Below are positions 34,172-44,421 of a DNA stretch of 51,620 bases, in pieces. The DNA lies in the NCBI GenBank assembly GCA_902519075.1, contig CABYIO010000003.1:1-51620 (forward strand). Direction: 5' to 3'. The stretch comes from an uncultured Bacteroidota bacterium. Its GTDB lineage: Bacteria > Bacteroidota > Bacteroidia > Flavobacteriales > Flavobacteriaceae. The notes under the pieces are model-generated. The model searched no databases. It was not told the DNA's origin and was given only the letters and a program-made list of their open reading frames with translations. Each line of letters opens with the position of its first letter. The stretch's first letter is position 1. The translations under genes and the position numbers were made by a program.

Positions 34172-34732
34172 ATGGATAAGTTTTTAATTGTCGGCTTAGG
34201 TAACCCTGGTGAAAAGTATTACAATACAAGACATAATATTGGGTTTGAAATACTAGATTTCTATTGTAATAAATATGAATCTGAGTTTGAAACTAATCGA
34301 TTAGGACAAATTTCAAAAATTTCAATAAAAGGTAGAAAAGTATTTTTGCTCAAACCAAACACTTACATGAATCTGAGTGGAAAAGCTGTAAAGTATTGGA
34401 TGAAACAAGAAAATATAAAGCTTGAAAATATCCTGATTATAAGCGATGACCTTAATCTGCCACTTGGAAAAATAAGATTTAGGGCAAAAGGAAGTAACGG
34501 AGGTCATAATGGATTAGAGAATATTGAGCAAACTTTAAATTCACTTGAATATCCCAGATTAAGAATCGGAATTGGAAATAATAAAAATTCAAATCAAATT
34601 GATTTTGTTCTCGGTATCTTTAACAGTGATGAATATGATATACTTTATTCAAATTTTGATTTAATTTCAAACTCTTTACATTCCTTTGTTCTTTCAGGAA
34701 TTACAGAAACGATGAATAATTTTAATAACTAA
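34172..34732 (+). CDS. pth: Peptidyl-tRNA hydrolase
   Basis: The 186-residue protein recycles peptidyl-tRNA by cleaving the ester bond. It has GLGNPGEKYYNTRHNIGF (8-25) with catalytic His21 and Asn11, the KPNTYMNLSG substrate loop (61-70), Asp93 in ISDDLNLPLG and GSNGGHNGL with His112. Length is normal. It leads a long plus-strand run with ribF, serS, rsmA, mgtE and arsC, with gaps of 0 to 10 bases. Confidence 0.97.
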   Translation: MDKFLIVGLGNPGEKYYNTRHNIGFEILDFYCNKYESEFETNRLGQISKISIKGRKVFLLKPNTYMNLSGKAVKYWMKQENIKLENILIISDDLNLPLGKIRFRAKGSNGGHNGLENIEQTLNSLEYPRLRIGIGNNKNSNQIDFVLGIFNSDEYDILYSNFDLISNSLHSFVLSGITETMNNFNN

Positions 34733-34742
34733 ATTTTACAAT

Positions 34743-35678
34743 TTGATTTCATTAAATATTCAAGATTATTTTGAAGATTCCCCTTCAGTTGTTACCGTTG
34801 GAACTTTTGATGGTATTCATCTTGGACACCAAAAACTTATTGATAAAGTTATTAGTATTTCTAAAAGTAAAAATTTAAGGTCAATTATTTTGACATTCAA
34901 CCCGCACCCAAGAATAGTTTTAAACAATGATGCAGATATTACATTATTAACTACTCAAAATGAAAAAAATAAAATTTTCAAATCATATAATATTGATTAT
35001 TTAGTGACTCAGGATTTTACAAAACCTTTTTCAAAATTATCTCCAATAGAATTTGTAAGAGATATTTTAGTAAAAAAATTAAATGTTAGGCATATTGTAA
35101 CAGGATATGATCACCATTTTGGAAAAAATAGAAATGCAAATTCAAATCAACTTATAGAGTTTTCTAAAGATTTTGGATTTGATGTAACCAAGGTTGATGC
35201 ATTTCACAAGAATAAAGTTTCCATTAGCTCAACAAAAATCAGAAATTTAATTATTGAAGGAAAAATAAATGAAGCGAATCAATTACTTGGGTATCAATTT
35301 ATTTTAACAGGAAAAGTTGTTGGTGGATTAGGAAGAGGTAAAAGTCTTGGTTTTCCAACTGCAAATATTTTGATTGATAATTATAAGATTAAACCCGGAA
35401 ATGGGGTTTATTATATTACTTCGATGTTGGATGGACAAAATATTAATGGGATGATGAATGTTGGAGTTAATCCAACATTTAAAGACAAAGGTCATTCAAT
35501 CGAAATTCATTTTTTTGATTTTAAACAGAATCTGTATGATAAGCAAATATCTGTAAGAGTTATTGAAAAAATCAGAGAAGAAAAAGAATTTGATTCTGCC
35601 GATGAGTTGACCACACAGCTACAATTGGACAAAAAAAAATGTTTTGAATTAATTACTAATCTTAAAAAAACAATTTAA
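34743..35678 (+). CDS. ribF: Bifunctional riboflavin kinase / FAD synthetase
   Basis: The 311-residue protein makes FMN from riboflavin and FAD from FMN. The N-terminal adenylyltransferase domain has VTVGTFDGIHLGH (19-31) and the ISSTKIRNLI segment. The C-terminal kinase domain has GLGRGKSLGFPTANI followed by GVYYI. The start is TTG at 34743, 10 bases after pth; no ATG lies near enough to keep the first strand. Confidence 0.95.
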   Translation: MISLNIQDYFEDSPSVVTVGTFDGIHLGHQKLIDKVISISKSKNLRSIILTFNPHPRIVLNNDADITLLTTQNEKNKIFKSYNIDYLVTQDFTKPFSKLSPIEFVRDILVKKLNVRHIVTGYDHHFGKNRNANSNQLIEFSKDFGFDVTKVDAFHKNKVSISSTKIRNLIIEGKINEANQLLGYQFILTGKVVGGLGRGKSLGFPTANILIDNYKIKPGNGVYYITSMLDGQNINGMMNVGVNPTFKDKGHSIEIHFFDFKQNLYDKQISVRVIEKIREEKEFDSADELTTQLQLDKKKCFELITNLKKTI

Positions 35679-35687
35679 ATTTAGATT

Positions 35688-36956
35688 ATGCTAAAAACAT
35701 CTTACATAATTGCGAACAAAGAAGGGGTTATAAAATCTCTGAAAAAAAGAAATTTTAATTCTGAAGATTTAATAGCCAAATTGATTTCTTTAGATGAAAG
35801 AAGAAAATTAATACAGACAGAATATGAAAATATGCAAGCTGAGTCAAATACTATTTCTAAAGAAATCGGACAATTATTTAAAGACGGCAATAAAGATGAA
35901 ATACCAAATCTTAAGCAAAGAAGTTTAGAAATCAAGAGTTCTTCAAAAGTTCTTTCTGATGATTTAAGTGATGTAAAAAATGAAATAGAAGATATTTTGT
36001 CCCAAATCCCTAATATCCCGCATGAATGTGTTCCTGCTGGAAATTCTTCTGAAGACAATTTGGTAATATTTAATTCTAAAACTAAAGCTAACAAAGATAG
36101 TGTGATTCCCCACTGGGAATTGGCAAAAAAGTATGATTTAATAGACTTTGAATTGGGCACTAAAATCACAGGATCTGGATTTCCAGTTTATAAAGGTAAG
36201 GGAGCTAAACTTCAAAGGTCACTAATATCATTTTTCTTAGATTCAAACATCGATTTGGGATATGATGAGGTACAAGTACCATATTTAGTGAATGAGGACT
36301 CTGCCTTTGGGACTGGTCAATTACCAGATAAAGAGGGGCAAATGTATTCAGTTCCGCAGGACAATTTATTTCTTATTCCGACTGCAGAAGTACCTATAAC
36401 TAATATTTTTAGAGATGAAATAATTGAAGAATCAAATTTACCAATTTTAAAAACTGGATACAGTCCTTGTTTTAGAAGAGAGGCTGGAAGTTATGGAGCC
36501 GATGTTAGAGGTTTGAATAGACTTCATCAATTTGATAAGGTTGAAATTGTTAGAGTAGAGCACCCAGAAAAATCTTATGATTCATTAAATATAATGAAAG
36601 ACCAAATAAAGGGAATTATTGAAAAGTTAGAGTTACCATTTAGAATTATTACACTCTGTGGTGGCGATTTAGGTTTTACATCAGCTTTGACTTATGATTT
36701 TGAAATTTATTCTCCCGCTCAAGATAAGTGGCTAGAAGTATCATCAGTTTCTAACTTTGAAACATTTCAATCAAATAGATTAAAGATTAGGTACAGAAAT
36801 GCGAAAGGTAAGACCAGCCTTGTTCACACATTAAATGGTAGTTCACTGGCATTACCAAGAGTTCTTGCAACAATACTTGAAAATTTTCAAACAAAAGAAG
36901 GAATTATTATTCCTAAAGTATTACAAGAATACACAGGATTTTCCGTAATTAAATAA
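35688..36956 (+). CDS. serS: Seryl-tRNA synthetase
   Basis: The 422-residue class II synthetase has an N-terminal tRNA-binding coiled coil (about 25-110), TAEVPITN, motif 2 FRREAGSYGADVRGLNRLHQF and motif 3 LNGSSLALPRVLATILENFQ. These place it firmly as SerRS, which also serves selenocysteine tRNA where present. It lies 9 bases after ribF and 6 bases before rsmA. A 155-residue antisense frame over its 5' part is a shadow. Confidence 0.97.
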   Translation: MLKTSYIIANKEGVIKSLKKRNFNSEDLIAKLISLDERRKLIQTEYENMQAESNTISKEIGQLFKDGNKDEIPNLKQRSLEIKSSSKVLSDDLSDVKNEIEDILSQIPNIPHECVPAGNSSEDNLVIFNSKTKANKDSVIPHWELAKKYDLIDFELGTKITGSGFPVYKGKGAKLQRSLISFFLDSNIDLGYDEVQVPYLVNEDSAFGTGQLPDKEGQMYSVPQDNLFLIPTAEVPITNIFRDEIIEESNLPILKTGYSPCFRREAGSYGADVRGLNRLHQFDKVEIVRVEHPEKSYDSLNIMKDQIKGIIEKLELPFRIITLCGGDLGFTSALTYDFEIYSPAQDKWLEVSSVSNFETFQSNRLKIRYRNAKGKTSLVHTLNGSSLALPRVLATILENFQTKEGIIIPKVLQEYTGFSVIK

Positions 36957-36962
36957 TTTATT

Positions 36963-37739
36963 TTGCGATTTGTAACGCCAAAAAAATCATTAGGTCAACA
37001 TTTTTTAAATGATATAAACATTGCAAAAAAAATTGTTGAATCTTTATCTCCCTGCCAAAATACTTTAGAGATAGGACCTGGAACTGGAATTCTGACTCAA
37101 TTCTTATTAAAGAAAAATAATAATTTAAAGCTCGTTGAAATTGATAATCAATCTGTTAATTTTTTAATCTTAGAGTTGAAGATTAATAAGAGTATAATTT
37201 ACAACCAAGATTTCTTAAATCTAGATCTTTCAAAATTATTTGAAAACAATAATTTTTCAGTTATCGGAAATTTCCCATACAATATTTCTTCTCAAATTGT
37301 TTTTAAAATCATTGAAAATAGAAAATTAATACCTGAAATGTGTGGAATGTTTCAGTATGAAGTAGCAGAAAGAATTTGTGAAAATGAGGGTTCTAAGAAA
37401 TATGGGATTATTTCGGTTATAACTCAGGCTTTTTATGAAACTAAATTATTATTTGAGGTTCCTAATAATTTTTTCTCTCCTCCACCCAAAGTAAATTCTG
37501 CTGTAATTTTACTTAAACGAAAAAAGAATTTAAAAATAGATTGTAATGAAAAATTATTTTTAAAAATTGTAAAACTTTCTTTTCAACAAAGAAGAAAAAC
37601 CTTAAGAAATAGTTTAAAACAAATTAATTTAAGTGATAATTTAAGAGAACATATTATCTTTGATAAAAGACCAGAACAATTATCTGTAGATCAATTTGTT
37701 GATTTAACCAATTTGATAAACCAAGATTTAAAATATTAA
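36963..37739 (+). CDS. rsmA: 16S rRNA dimethyladenosine transferase
   Basis: The 258-residue methyltransferase (KsgA) dimethylates two adjacent adenosines near the 3' end of 16S rRNA. Motifs: KKSLGQHFLND at the N-terminus, the SAM-binding LEIGPGTGILTQ, and NFPYNISS, a variant of the usual NLPYN catalytic motif. The start is TTG (36963), 6 bases after serS. It ends 2 bases before mgtE. Confidence 0.96.
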   Translation: MRFVTPKKSLGQHFLNDINIAKKIVESLSPCQNTLEIGPGTGILTQFLLKKNNNLKLVEIDNQSVNFLILELKINKSIIYNQDFLNLDLSKLFENNNFSVIGNFPYNISSQIVFKIIENRKLIPEMCGMFQYEVAERICENEGSKKYGIISVITQAFYETKLLFEVPNNFFSPPPKVNSAVILLKRKKNLKIDCNEKLFLKIVKLSFQQRRKTLRNSLKQINLSDNLREHIIFDKRPEQLSVDQFVDLTNLINQDLKY

Positions 37740-37741
37740 AC

Positions 37742-39112
37742 TTGAAAAAAAATGAAAAACATACAAAATTCACTCTAACAGATAATCTAATTTCTGAAAC
37801 TTTAGAATTAGTTAAATTATCTGATGAAGAATCTATTGTAAAAATTTTTTCAAATTACCATCATGCCGATATAGCTGAGATTCTTGAAGAATTAAATTCT
37901 GATGAAGCAACTTATATTATTAAATTATTAGATTCAGAAAAAACATCCGATGTTCTTATGGAATTGGATGATGATTATCGTGAAAAAATTCTTAAAAACT
38001 TATCTATCCAAGAAATTGCAGAGGAAGTTGAAGAATTGGACTCTGATGATGCTACAGATATTATTTCAGAGCTTCCAGAAGAAAAACAGAAGAAAGTTAT
38101 ATCCAAAATTTCCGATGCTGAGCACAAAGCAGATATAAAAGAATTACTTAAATACGATGAAGATTCAGCTGGTGGTCTGATGGCGAAAGAACTTATTAAA
38201 GTAAATGAAAATTGGTCAGTAACTAGATGCGTAAAAGAAATGAGAACTCAAGCTTCTGAGGTTACTAGGGTTCATTCGGTTTATGTAGTAGACAACGACG
38301 ATATTCTTTTAGGTCGGTTATCATTAAAGGATTTATTGGTTGCCGATCCAAAAACAAAAATTAAGTCCATTTACAAAAAAAATGTTGATCATGTATTTGA
38401 TACTGATACTACTGAATCAGTCGCTAGCACGATGCAAAAGTATGATCTTGGTGCAATTCCGGTTGTAAATAAAAAAAAGAAATTATTAGGAAGAATTACT
38501 ATTGATGATATAGTAGATTTAATAAAAGAAGAAGCTGAAGAGGATTACCAATTAGCTGCTGGTATTTTACAAGATGTAGATGTAGATGATTCAATTTTTG
38601 AATTGACTCGAGCTAGACTTCCATGGTTAATCGTTGGTCTGATTGGAGGTGTTGGCGCTGCTTTTGTAATGGGTGGATTTGATGAAATTTTACTTCAGCA
38701 TAAGATCTTATTTTATTTTACTCCTCTTATTGCGGCTATGGCTGGAAATGTTGGCGTTCAATCAAGTGCAATAATTGTTCAGGGATTGGCAAATGATGAA
38801 ATAAAGGGTAGTATTAATAATAGATTATTTAAGGAAACTCTATTATCGACTCTCAACGGGGTAATTTTAGCCGGATTACTATTCCTGTTTATTTATTTTT
38901 GGCAAGGTGAGATAGATATTGCTTTAGCTTTATCAATCGCTTTGGTGGCAGTTGTTATTGTTGCAGGTATTATAGGTACTTTTATTCCACTATTTTTAAA
39001 TAAAAGAGGTATTGACCCGGCAATTGCTACTGGTCCTTTCATAACCACAAGCAATGATATATTTGGTATTTTAATTTACTTTATGGTAGCCAAACTAATT
39101 CTTCAAATCTAG
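37742..39112 (+). CDS. mgtE: Magnesium transporter MgtE
   Basis: The 456-residue protein has the MgtE order: an N-terminal acidic superhelical domain (about 20-130, with repeated LEELNSDEATYIIK-like units), a CBS pair (about 140-265), and a five-helix membrane domain (about 290-456). The GNVGVQSSAIIVQGLA segment and IDPAIATGPFITTSNDIFG line the pore. It passes Mg2+ and is gated by cytosolic Mg2+. The start is TTG. The arsC gene begins directly after its stop. Confidence 0.95.
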   Translation: MKKNEKHTKFTLTDNLISETLELVKLSDEESIVKIFSNYHHADIAEILEELNSDEATYIIKLLDSEKTSDVLMELDDDYREKILKNLSIQEIAEEVEELDSDDATDIISELPEEKQKKVISKISDAEHKADIKELLKYDEDSAGGLMAKELIKVNENWSVTRCVKEMRTQASEVTRVHSVYVVDNDDILLGRLSLKDLLVADPKTKIKSIYKKNVDHVFDTDTTESVASTMQKYDLGAIPVVNKKKKLLGRITIDDIVDLIKEEAEEDYQLAAGILQDVDVDDSIFELTRARLPWLIVGLIGGVGAAFVMGGFDEILLQHKILFYFTPLIAAMAGNVGVQSSAIIVQGLANDEIKGSINNRLFKETLLSTLNGVILAGLLFLFIYFWQGEIDIALALSIALVAVVIVAGIIGTFIPLFLNKRGIDPAIATGPFITTSNDIFGILIYFMVAKLILQI

Positions 39113-39532
39113 ATGAAAAATATTCTCGTATTGTGTACAGGTAATTCGTGCAGAAGTCAAATGGCTCATGGCTATCTCAGAAAACTATTAGTTAAACAAG
39201 CGAACATTTATAGTGCTGGAATAGAAAAACATGGTCTCAATCCCTATGCTGTTTCAGTAATGAAAATGGATTGTGTTGATATTTCAAGTAACTCGTCTAA
39301 TTTGATTGATGAATATATGGCGATTGAATTTGATTATATTATAACTGTTTGTGATAATGCCAATGAAACTTGCCCATACATTCCTTCAAAAAATGCTGTA
39401 AGAATTCACAAAAATTTTCAAGATCCATCAGCTATAAAAATTGAAGATGAGGATGAGAAAATAAGCCAGTATGTCAACTGCAGAGATGAAATAAAGGATT
39501 TCTGTATCGATTTTAAGGAAAAAAACTTCTAA
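39113..39532 (+). CDS. Arsenate reductase / low-molecular-weight phosphatase family protein
   Basis: The 139-residue protein has the phosphate loop CTGNSCRS (8-15) and a redox pair Cys80 and Cys87 in TVCDNANETCP. With Cys8, this is the triad of thioredoxin-coupled ArsC of the pI258 type, which reduces arsenate to arsenite. HKNFQDPS matches the general-acid loop. No arsR or arsB lies nearby; it travels with mgtE, starting directly after that stop. Its own stop interlocks with that of the convergent GNAT gene. Confidence 0.88.
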   Translation: MKNILVLCTGNSCRSQMAHGYLRKLLVKQANIYSAGIEKHGLNPYAVSVMKMDCVDISSNSSNLIDEYMAIEFDYIITVCDNANETCPYIPSKNAVRIHKNFQDPSAIKIEDEDEKISQYVNCRDEIKDFCIDFKEKNF

Positions 39533-40002
39533 ATATAATTTTCAAGATTTTTTCCTGAAAGATGAACAATACTCCAGCCTTCAACAATTTTAGCCCCTCT
39601 ATTTTTATAAAATTCAATCGCGTTTATATTCCAGTCTATAACATTCCAAGAAATTCTTTTGGCTCCGGATTCTTTACCATGAAAAATTACTTTATCAAAA
39701 AGTTTACTTCCAATTCCTTGACTACGCATTTTTTTAGTAACGACAAGATCTTCTAAATGTAAAGTCTTTCCTTTCCATGTAGAAAATCTATTATAAATAA
39801 TTGCTGCACCAACAATTTTTTTATCAGCCTCGGCAACAAAACAATGAAACAGTGGATTTTTATATTCAAAACCCATTTTTTGAAGACCTCTTTCATCAAT
39901 TTCAACTTCGTCAGGTTCCTTTTCAAAAATTGCCAATTCTACTATCAAATTATGTACTTGTTTCATGTCTTCCTTAACAGCATTTCTTATTTTAATTTTC
40001 AT
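39529..40002 (-). CDS. GNAT family N-acetyltransferase (diamine/thialysine acetyltransferase-like)
   Basis: The 157-residue protein is counted from the ATG at 40002; an upstream ATG at 40041 would add 13 residues unlike the family. It has the GNAT order: IRNAVKEDMKQVHNLIVELA helix, the strand-turn LEDLVVTKKMRSQGIGSKL binding acetyl-CoA (QGIG), and a closing NVIDWNINAIEFYKNRGAK. The YNRFSTWKGKTLHLEDL region resembles spermidine/spermine or thialysine acetyltransferases. The substrate is uncertain. The divergent gap to fbp is 49 bases. Confidence 0.85.
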   Translation of the reverse strand: MKIKIRNAVKEDMKQVHNLIVELAIFEKEPDEVEIDERGLQKMGFEYKNPLFHCFVAEADKKIVGAAIIYNRFSTWKGKTLHLEDLVVTKKMRSQGIGSKLFDKVIFHGKESGAKRISWNVIDWNINAIEFYKNRGAKIVEGWSIVHLSGKNLENYI

Positions 40003-40051
40003 AACTTTAAAGTAATTATTTTCTTTCTCAAGAAAAAACATTACTATAAAT

Positions 40052-41047
40052 ATGTTGAATAAAAATCAAACTCTTGGTGAATTCATTATTAAAAACCAGA
40101 CATCTTTTAAGTATTCATCTGGTGAGCTGTCAAGTTTAATTAATTCTATTCGATTAGCTGCTAAAGTTGTAAACCATGAGGTTAATAAAGCCGGTTTAGT
40201 AGATATAATTGGACCAACTGGAGAAGAAAATATACAGTCAGAAAAACAACAGAAACTAGATGTTTATGCTAACGAAAAATTTATAAATACTCTGGTTAAT
40301 AGAAATATTGTTTGTGGCATTGCTAGCGAGGAAGAACAAACATTTATAAGCATCAACAGTAATGATAAAAACAATCAAAATAAATATGTTGTACTGATAG
40401 ACCCTTTGGACGGATCCTCAAACATTGATGTTAATGTTTCTGTTGGAACAATTTTTTCAATATACAGACGAAAAAGCAAAATAGGAACAGAGGTGTCAAT
40501 TGAAGATTTTCTTCAGTCAGGTAGATTTCAAGTAGCAGCTGGATATATAATATATGGAACTTCTACAATGCTATTTTATACAACCGGAAACGGGGTAAAT
40601 GGATTTACTCTTAATCCTGCTATAGGAACTTTTTATCATTCTCATTCGAATGTACAAATCCCAAAAAATGGAAATATATATTCTATAAATGAGGGTAATT
40701 ATCTTCAATTCCCTGATTATGTTAAAAAATACATTAAATTTTGCCAAGAAGAAGAGAACGAAAGACCATTTACCTCTAGATATATCGGTTCATTAGTTTC
40801 AGATTTTCATAGAAATATGATAAAGGGTGGTGTTTTCTTATATCCCCAAACTGCAAAAAACCCCAACGGAAAATTAAGATTACTTTACGAATGTAATCCA
40901 ATTGCATTCATTTGTGAGCAAGCTGGGGGTTTAGCAATAAATGGAGAAAAAAATATTTTGGACATTGAACCTAAAGAGCTTCACCAAAGAACACCTTTTT
41001 ATTGTGGAAGTGAAAAAATGATTCAACAATTTCAAAAATTCATATAG
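40052..41047 (+). CDS. fbp: Class I fructose-1,6-bisphosphatase
   Basis: The 331-residue gluconeogenic enzyme hydrolyses fructose 1,6-bisphosphate. It has GIASEEEQ with metal-binding Glu residues, [26 protein letters not shown]-type metal and phosphate site, [14 protein letters not shown] and [21 protein letters not shown]. Length is normal. It stands alone, and mfd has its own promoter 30 bases downstream. The only gluconeogenic gene seen here. Confidence 0.96.
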   Translation: MLNKNQTLGEFIIKNQTSFKYSSGELSSLINSIRLAAKVVNHEVNKAGLVDIIGPTGEENIQSEKQQKLDVYANEKFINTLVNRNIVCGIASEEEQTFISINSNDKNNQNKYVVLIDPLDGSSNIDVNVSVGTIFSIYRRKSKIGTEVSIEDFLQSGRFQVAAGYIIYGTSTMLFYTTGNGVNGFTLNPAIGTFYHSHSNVQIPKNGNIYSINEGNYLQFPDYVKKYIKFCQEEENERPFTSRYIGSLVSDFHRNMIKGGVFLYPQTAKNPNGKLRLLYECNPIAFICEQAGGLAINGEKNILDIEPKELHQRTPFYCGSEKMIQQFQKFI

Positions 41048-41055
41048 ATCAATTC

Positions 41056-41084
41056 TTTGAATTTTAGTTTTTCTAATATATTTG
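41056..41084 (+). promoter_or_regulatory. Bacteroidota promoter for mfd
   Basis: TTTG at 41056-41059 and TATATTTG at 41077-41084 are 17 bases apart, a good match to the -33/-7 pattern. The mfd start follows 13-16 bases later. Confidence 0.55.
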
Positions 41085-41097
41085 CCCAAAAATTTAT

Positions 41098-44000
41098 TTG
41101 GTGACAAATAAAAGTTTTTTCACAAATTTTGAAGAGTCTTTAATTTTACAAAGACTCTGGAATTTTATTGCCCAAAACAAAATAATTAAGATTAAAGGTT
41201 TATTGGGGTCTTCATTATCTTTTTATTGTTCCGCAATTATAAAAAAGTCTTTAAAACCATCTTTATTTGTTTTTAATACCAAAGAAGAGTCCTTATATTT
41301 TTTGAATGATATAGAAACACTTAATCCCGAAAAGAAAATTTTTTACTTCCCAGAAATTTCAAAGGAATCATACAACGATAAGGAACCTAACAACTATAAT
41401 TTACTACAAAGAACCGAGGTAATCGAACATCTAAATTTTTCAAAAAATAAAAATTCAATAATAGTAACTCATATTAATGCAATTGCAGTAAATCAAATAA
41501 ATAAGAAAGAGATTAAAAAAAATTCGATTAATTTAAAATTGAATCAAAATATTTCTTTTGACAAACTTAATGAACAATTATTTGAATTAGAATTTAGAAG
41601 GGAAGATTTTGTACTTGAGCCAGGTGAGTTTGCTGTCAGAGGAGGTATATTAGATATTTTTCCTTATTCGAGCCAAACCCCATTTAGAATCGAATTTTTT
41701 GGAGATGAAATCTCAAGAATTCGTTCATTTGATATTGAATCTCAAAGGTCAGATCAGAATCATACATCAGTCAAAATAATTTCTAATATTCAGGTTTCAA
41801 ATGAATCAAAGAATATTCAAAATATATTTCAAATTCTTTTTAATGACACAACTATATTCTTTCAAAGTTTAAAATCATTTAATTCACAACTAGAAAGAAT
41901 AATAGATTCAGCAAAAGTAAATTATGAGAATTGTTCAAATAGACATGAATTTGTTAGTCCCGAAAATTTATATGTCAACTTAGATTTGGTTAATCAAAAA
42001 CTTCAAAATTTTAAAATTATTGAATTCAATTCGATTAGCTCAAAAGTTGATTTCAAAATTAACATTCAGCCTCAACCTTCATTCAATAAAAGTTTTAATC
42101 TTCTCTTTGGAAATATTATTAAAAAGAAACAACAGGGTTATAAAGTAAATCTATGTTGTACAAATAATCAGCAAAAAAACAGATTAAGACAAATATTTGA
42201 AGATTTAGATAATGATGGTATTATTGAACCTGTTGTTCTTCCGTTATCGGCTGGATTTATTGATTCAGATAATAAGATTATTTATTATACTGATCATCAG
42301 ATTTTTGAAAGATACCATAAGTTTAAGTTTAGAAAAAGATTTAATAATAAACTATCTATTGCTTTAAAACAATTAAATAATCTTAGTAAAGGAGACTATG
42401 TTACACATATTGACCACGGCATTGGAAAATTTGGCGGCCTACAACAGATTGAAATTGACGGAAAAATGCAAGAGTCAATAAAAATTATTTATGGCGAAAG
42501 AGATGTTTTATTTCTCAGTGTTCACGCTATACACAAGATTTCAAAATATAATGGTAAAGACGGAAAAGTTCCAAGATTATATAAATTAGGAAGTAAAGCA
42601 TGGGCTTTGTTAAAACAAAAAACTAAGAAAAACGTAAAAAAAATAGCATATGATTTAATCAAGGTTTACGCAGAAAGAAAACAAAAAAAAGGATTTAAAT
42701 ACGATAAAGACAGCTATTTACAAAATGAGCTTGAGGCCTCATTTATTTATGAAGATACAGAAGATCAGATAAAGGTAACCCAAGAAATCAAGAATGACAT
42801 GCAAAGTGAACAACCAATGGACAGGTTAGTGTGCGGAGATGTAGGATTTGGAAAAACTGAATTAGCAATTAGAGCTGCATTTAAAGCTGTTGATAACAAC
42901 AAACAAGTAGCAGTATTAGTTCCAACAACCATTTTAGCCTTTCAGCATTTTAAGACTTTTTCATCTAGGCTCGAAGAACTGCCTGTTTCGGTTGATTACC
43001 TAAACAGATTCAAAACTAATAAAGAAAAATCAATAATAATCAAAAATTTAAATGAGGGTAAGATTGATATTATTATTGGTACACATCAATTAGTTAATGA
43101 TAAGCTCAAGTACAAAGATTTAGGTTTATTGATTATTGATGAAGAACAAAAGTTTGGTGTTGCTGTTAAGGACAAGCTAAAATCAATTCGAAAAAATGTT
43201 GATGTCTTAACCCTCTCTGCAACACCTATTCCAAGAACGCTTCAATTTAGCTTAATGGCTGCTAGAGATTTATCTTTAATTACAACCCCACCACCAAACC
43301 GATATCCAATTGAGACATCTGTGATAAGATTTGATGCAAATATTATTTCTCAATCAATAAGATATGAGATAGAAAGAGGGGGCCAAGTTTTTTTTGTGAA
43401 TAATAAAATTCAAAATATAGAAGAGATATCAAGTCTTCTTCAAAACTTAATACCTGAAGCTCGTATAGCAGTAGCTCATGGAAGATTAAACGGAAAAACA
43501 TTAGAATCATTAATGATAAAATTCATAAATAGAGAATTTGATGTGCTTGTTAGTACTACTATTATTGAAAGTGGTCTTGATGTGCCAAATGCAAATACTA
43601 TATTTATAAATAATGCGAATAATTTTGGATTAAGCGATTTACATCAAATGAGAGGGCGAGTTGGAAGAAGCAATAAAAAAGCCTTTTGTTATTTAATAAC
43701 CCCAGAATATTCCAACATGACAGATGAGGCAAAAAAAAGAATTACTGCCCTTGATTATTATTCCGAACTAGGCAGTGGTTTTAATATCGCAATGAAGGAC
43801 TTAGAAATACGTGGTGCCGGCGATTTGTTAGGTGGTGAACAAAGTGGATTTATCAATGAAATGGGTTTTGAAACATATCAAAAAATACTTGACGAGGCTA
43901 TAAACGAATTAAAAGAAGACAGTTTTAAAAACCTTGATTTAGTAAAAAATAAATTTTCCAAAAAAGTGAATTTGGTTTTTGAAACAGATCTTGAATTGAT

Positions 44001-44421
44001 GTTCCCAAACAACTATATTAATTCAAGTACTGAGAGACTTAATCTTTACACTCAATTAAATAAGATTTGTGAATTAGAAGAATTAAACTCATTCAAATTA
44101 GAACTAACTGATAGGTTTGGAACTTTACCAAATGTAGTAGTTGAATTACTTAATAGTCTAGAGTTAAGATGGCTTGCTGCAGCATTGGGATTTGATAAAA
44201 TTGTGTTGAAAAAAAATATCCTAATTTCCTACGTGATGAATTTCGATTCAGATGACCAAAAGAAAAAGCTTGATAAATTATTTGACTATTCTAATTCAAA
44301 TCCAAATTCAATTTCTTTTTCTCAGAAAAAATTAGCGGACGGTGATAGATTTATAGTTAAAATTAAAAATATTGATTCAGTATCAAAGGCAATTAAAGTA
44401 TTAGAAGATATTAATACTTAA
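41098..44421 (+). CDS. mfd: Transcription-repair coupling factor
   Basis: The 1107-residue ATP-dependent translocase removes stalled RNA polymerase and recruits UvrA. The N-terminal UvrB-like region (to about 350, with EPGEFAVRGGILDIFPYS) precedes the RNA-polymerase-interaction domain with GDYVTHIDHGIGKFGG. The helicase motifs are GDVGFGKTE (about 580-588), DEEQKFG (about 681), SATPIPRTL, and RGRVGRSNKKAFCY (about 852). The start is TTG 41098 or the next codon, GTG 41101. The stop interlocks with that of the convergent LD-carboxypeptidase gene. Confidence 0.96.
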   Translation: MVTNKSFFTNFEESLILQRLWNFIAQNKIIKIKGLLGSSLSFYCSAIIKKSLKPSLFVFNTKEESLYFLNDIETLNPEKKIFYFPEISKESYNDKEPNNYNLLQRTEVIEHLNFSKNKNSIIVTHINAIAVNQINKKEIKKNSINLKLNQNISFDKLNEQLFELEFRREDFVLEPGEFAVRGGILDIFPYSSQTPFRIEFFGDEISRIRSFDIESQRSDQNHTSVKIISNIQVSNESKNIQNIFQILFNDTTIFFQSLKSFNSQLERIIDSAKVNYENCSNRHEFVSPENLYVNLDLVNQKLQNFKIIEFNSISSKVDFKINIQPQPSFNKSFNLLFGNIIKKKQQGYKVNLCCTNNQQKNRLRQIFEDLDNDGIIEPVVLPLSAGFIDSDNKIIYYTDHQIFERYHKFKFRKRFNNKLSIALKQLNNLSKGDYVTHIDHGIGKFGGLQQIEIDGKMQESIKIIYGERDVLFLSVHAIHKISKYNGKDGKVPRLYKLGSKAWALLKQKTKKNVKKIAYDLIKVYAERKQKKGFKYDKDSYLQNELEASFIYEDTEDQIKVTQEIKNDMQSEQPMDRLVCGDVGFGKTELAIRAAFKAVDNNKQVAVLVPTTILAFQHFKTFSSRLEELPVSVDYLNRFKTNKEKSIIIKNLNEGKIDIIIGTHQLVNDKLKYKDLGLLIIDEEQKFGVAVKDKLKSIRKNVDVLTLSATPIPRTLQFSLMAARDLSLITTPPPNRYPIETSVIRFDANIISQSIRYEIERGGQVFFVNNKIQNIEEISSLLQNLIPEARIAVAHGRLNGKTLESLMIKFINREFDVLVSTTIIESGLDVPNANTIFINNANNFGLSDLHQMRGRVGRSNKKAFCYLITPEYSNMTDEAKKRITALDYYSELGSGFNIAMKDLEIRGAGDLLGGEQSGFINEMGFETYQKILDEAINELKEDSFKNLDLVKNKFSKKVNLVFETDLELMFPNNYINSSTERLNLYTQLNKICELEELNSFKLELTDRFGTLPNVVVELLNSLELRWLAAALGFDKIVLKKNILISYVMNFDSDDQKKKLDKLFDYSNSNPNSISFSQKKLADGDRFIVKIKNIDSVSKAIKVLEDINT

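Noticed and set aside
35702-36169. 155-residue antisense ORF within serS
   Set aside because: It lies opposite the conserved SerRS N-terminal domain and shows no family features.
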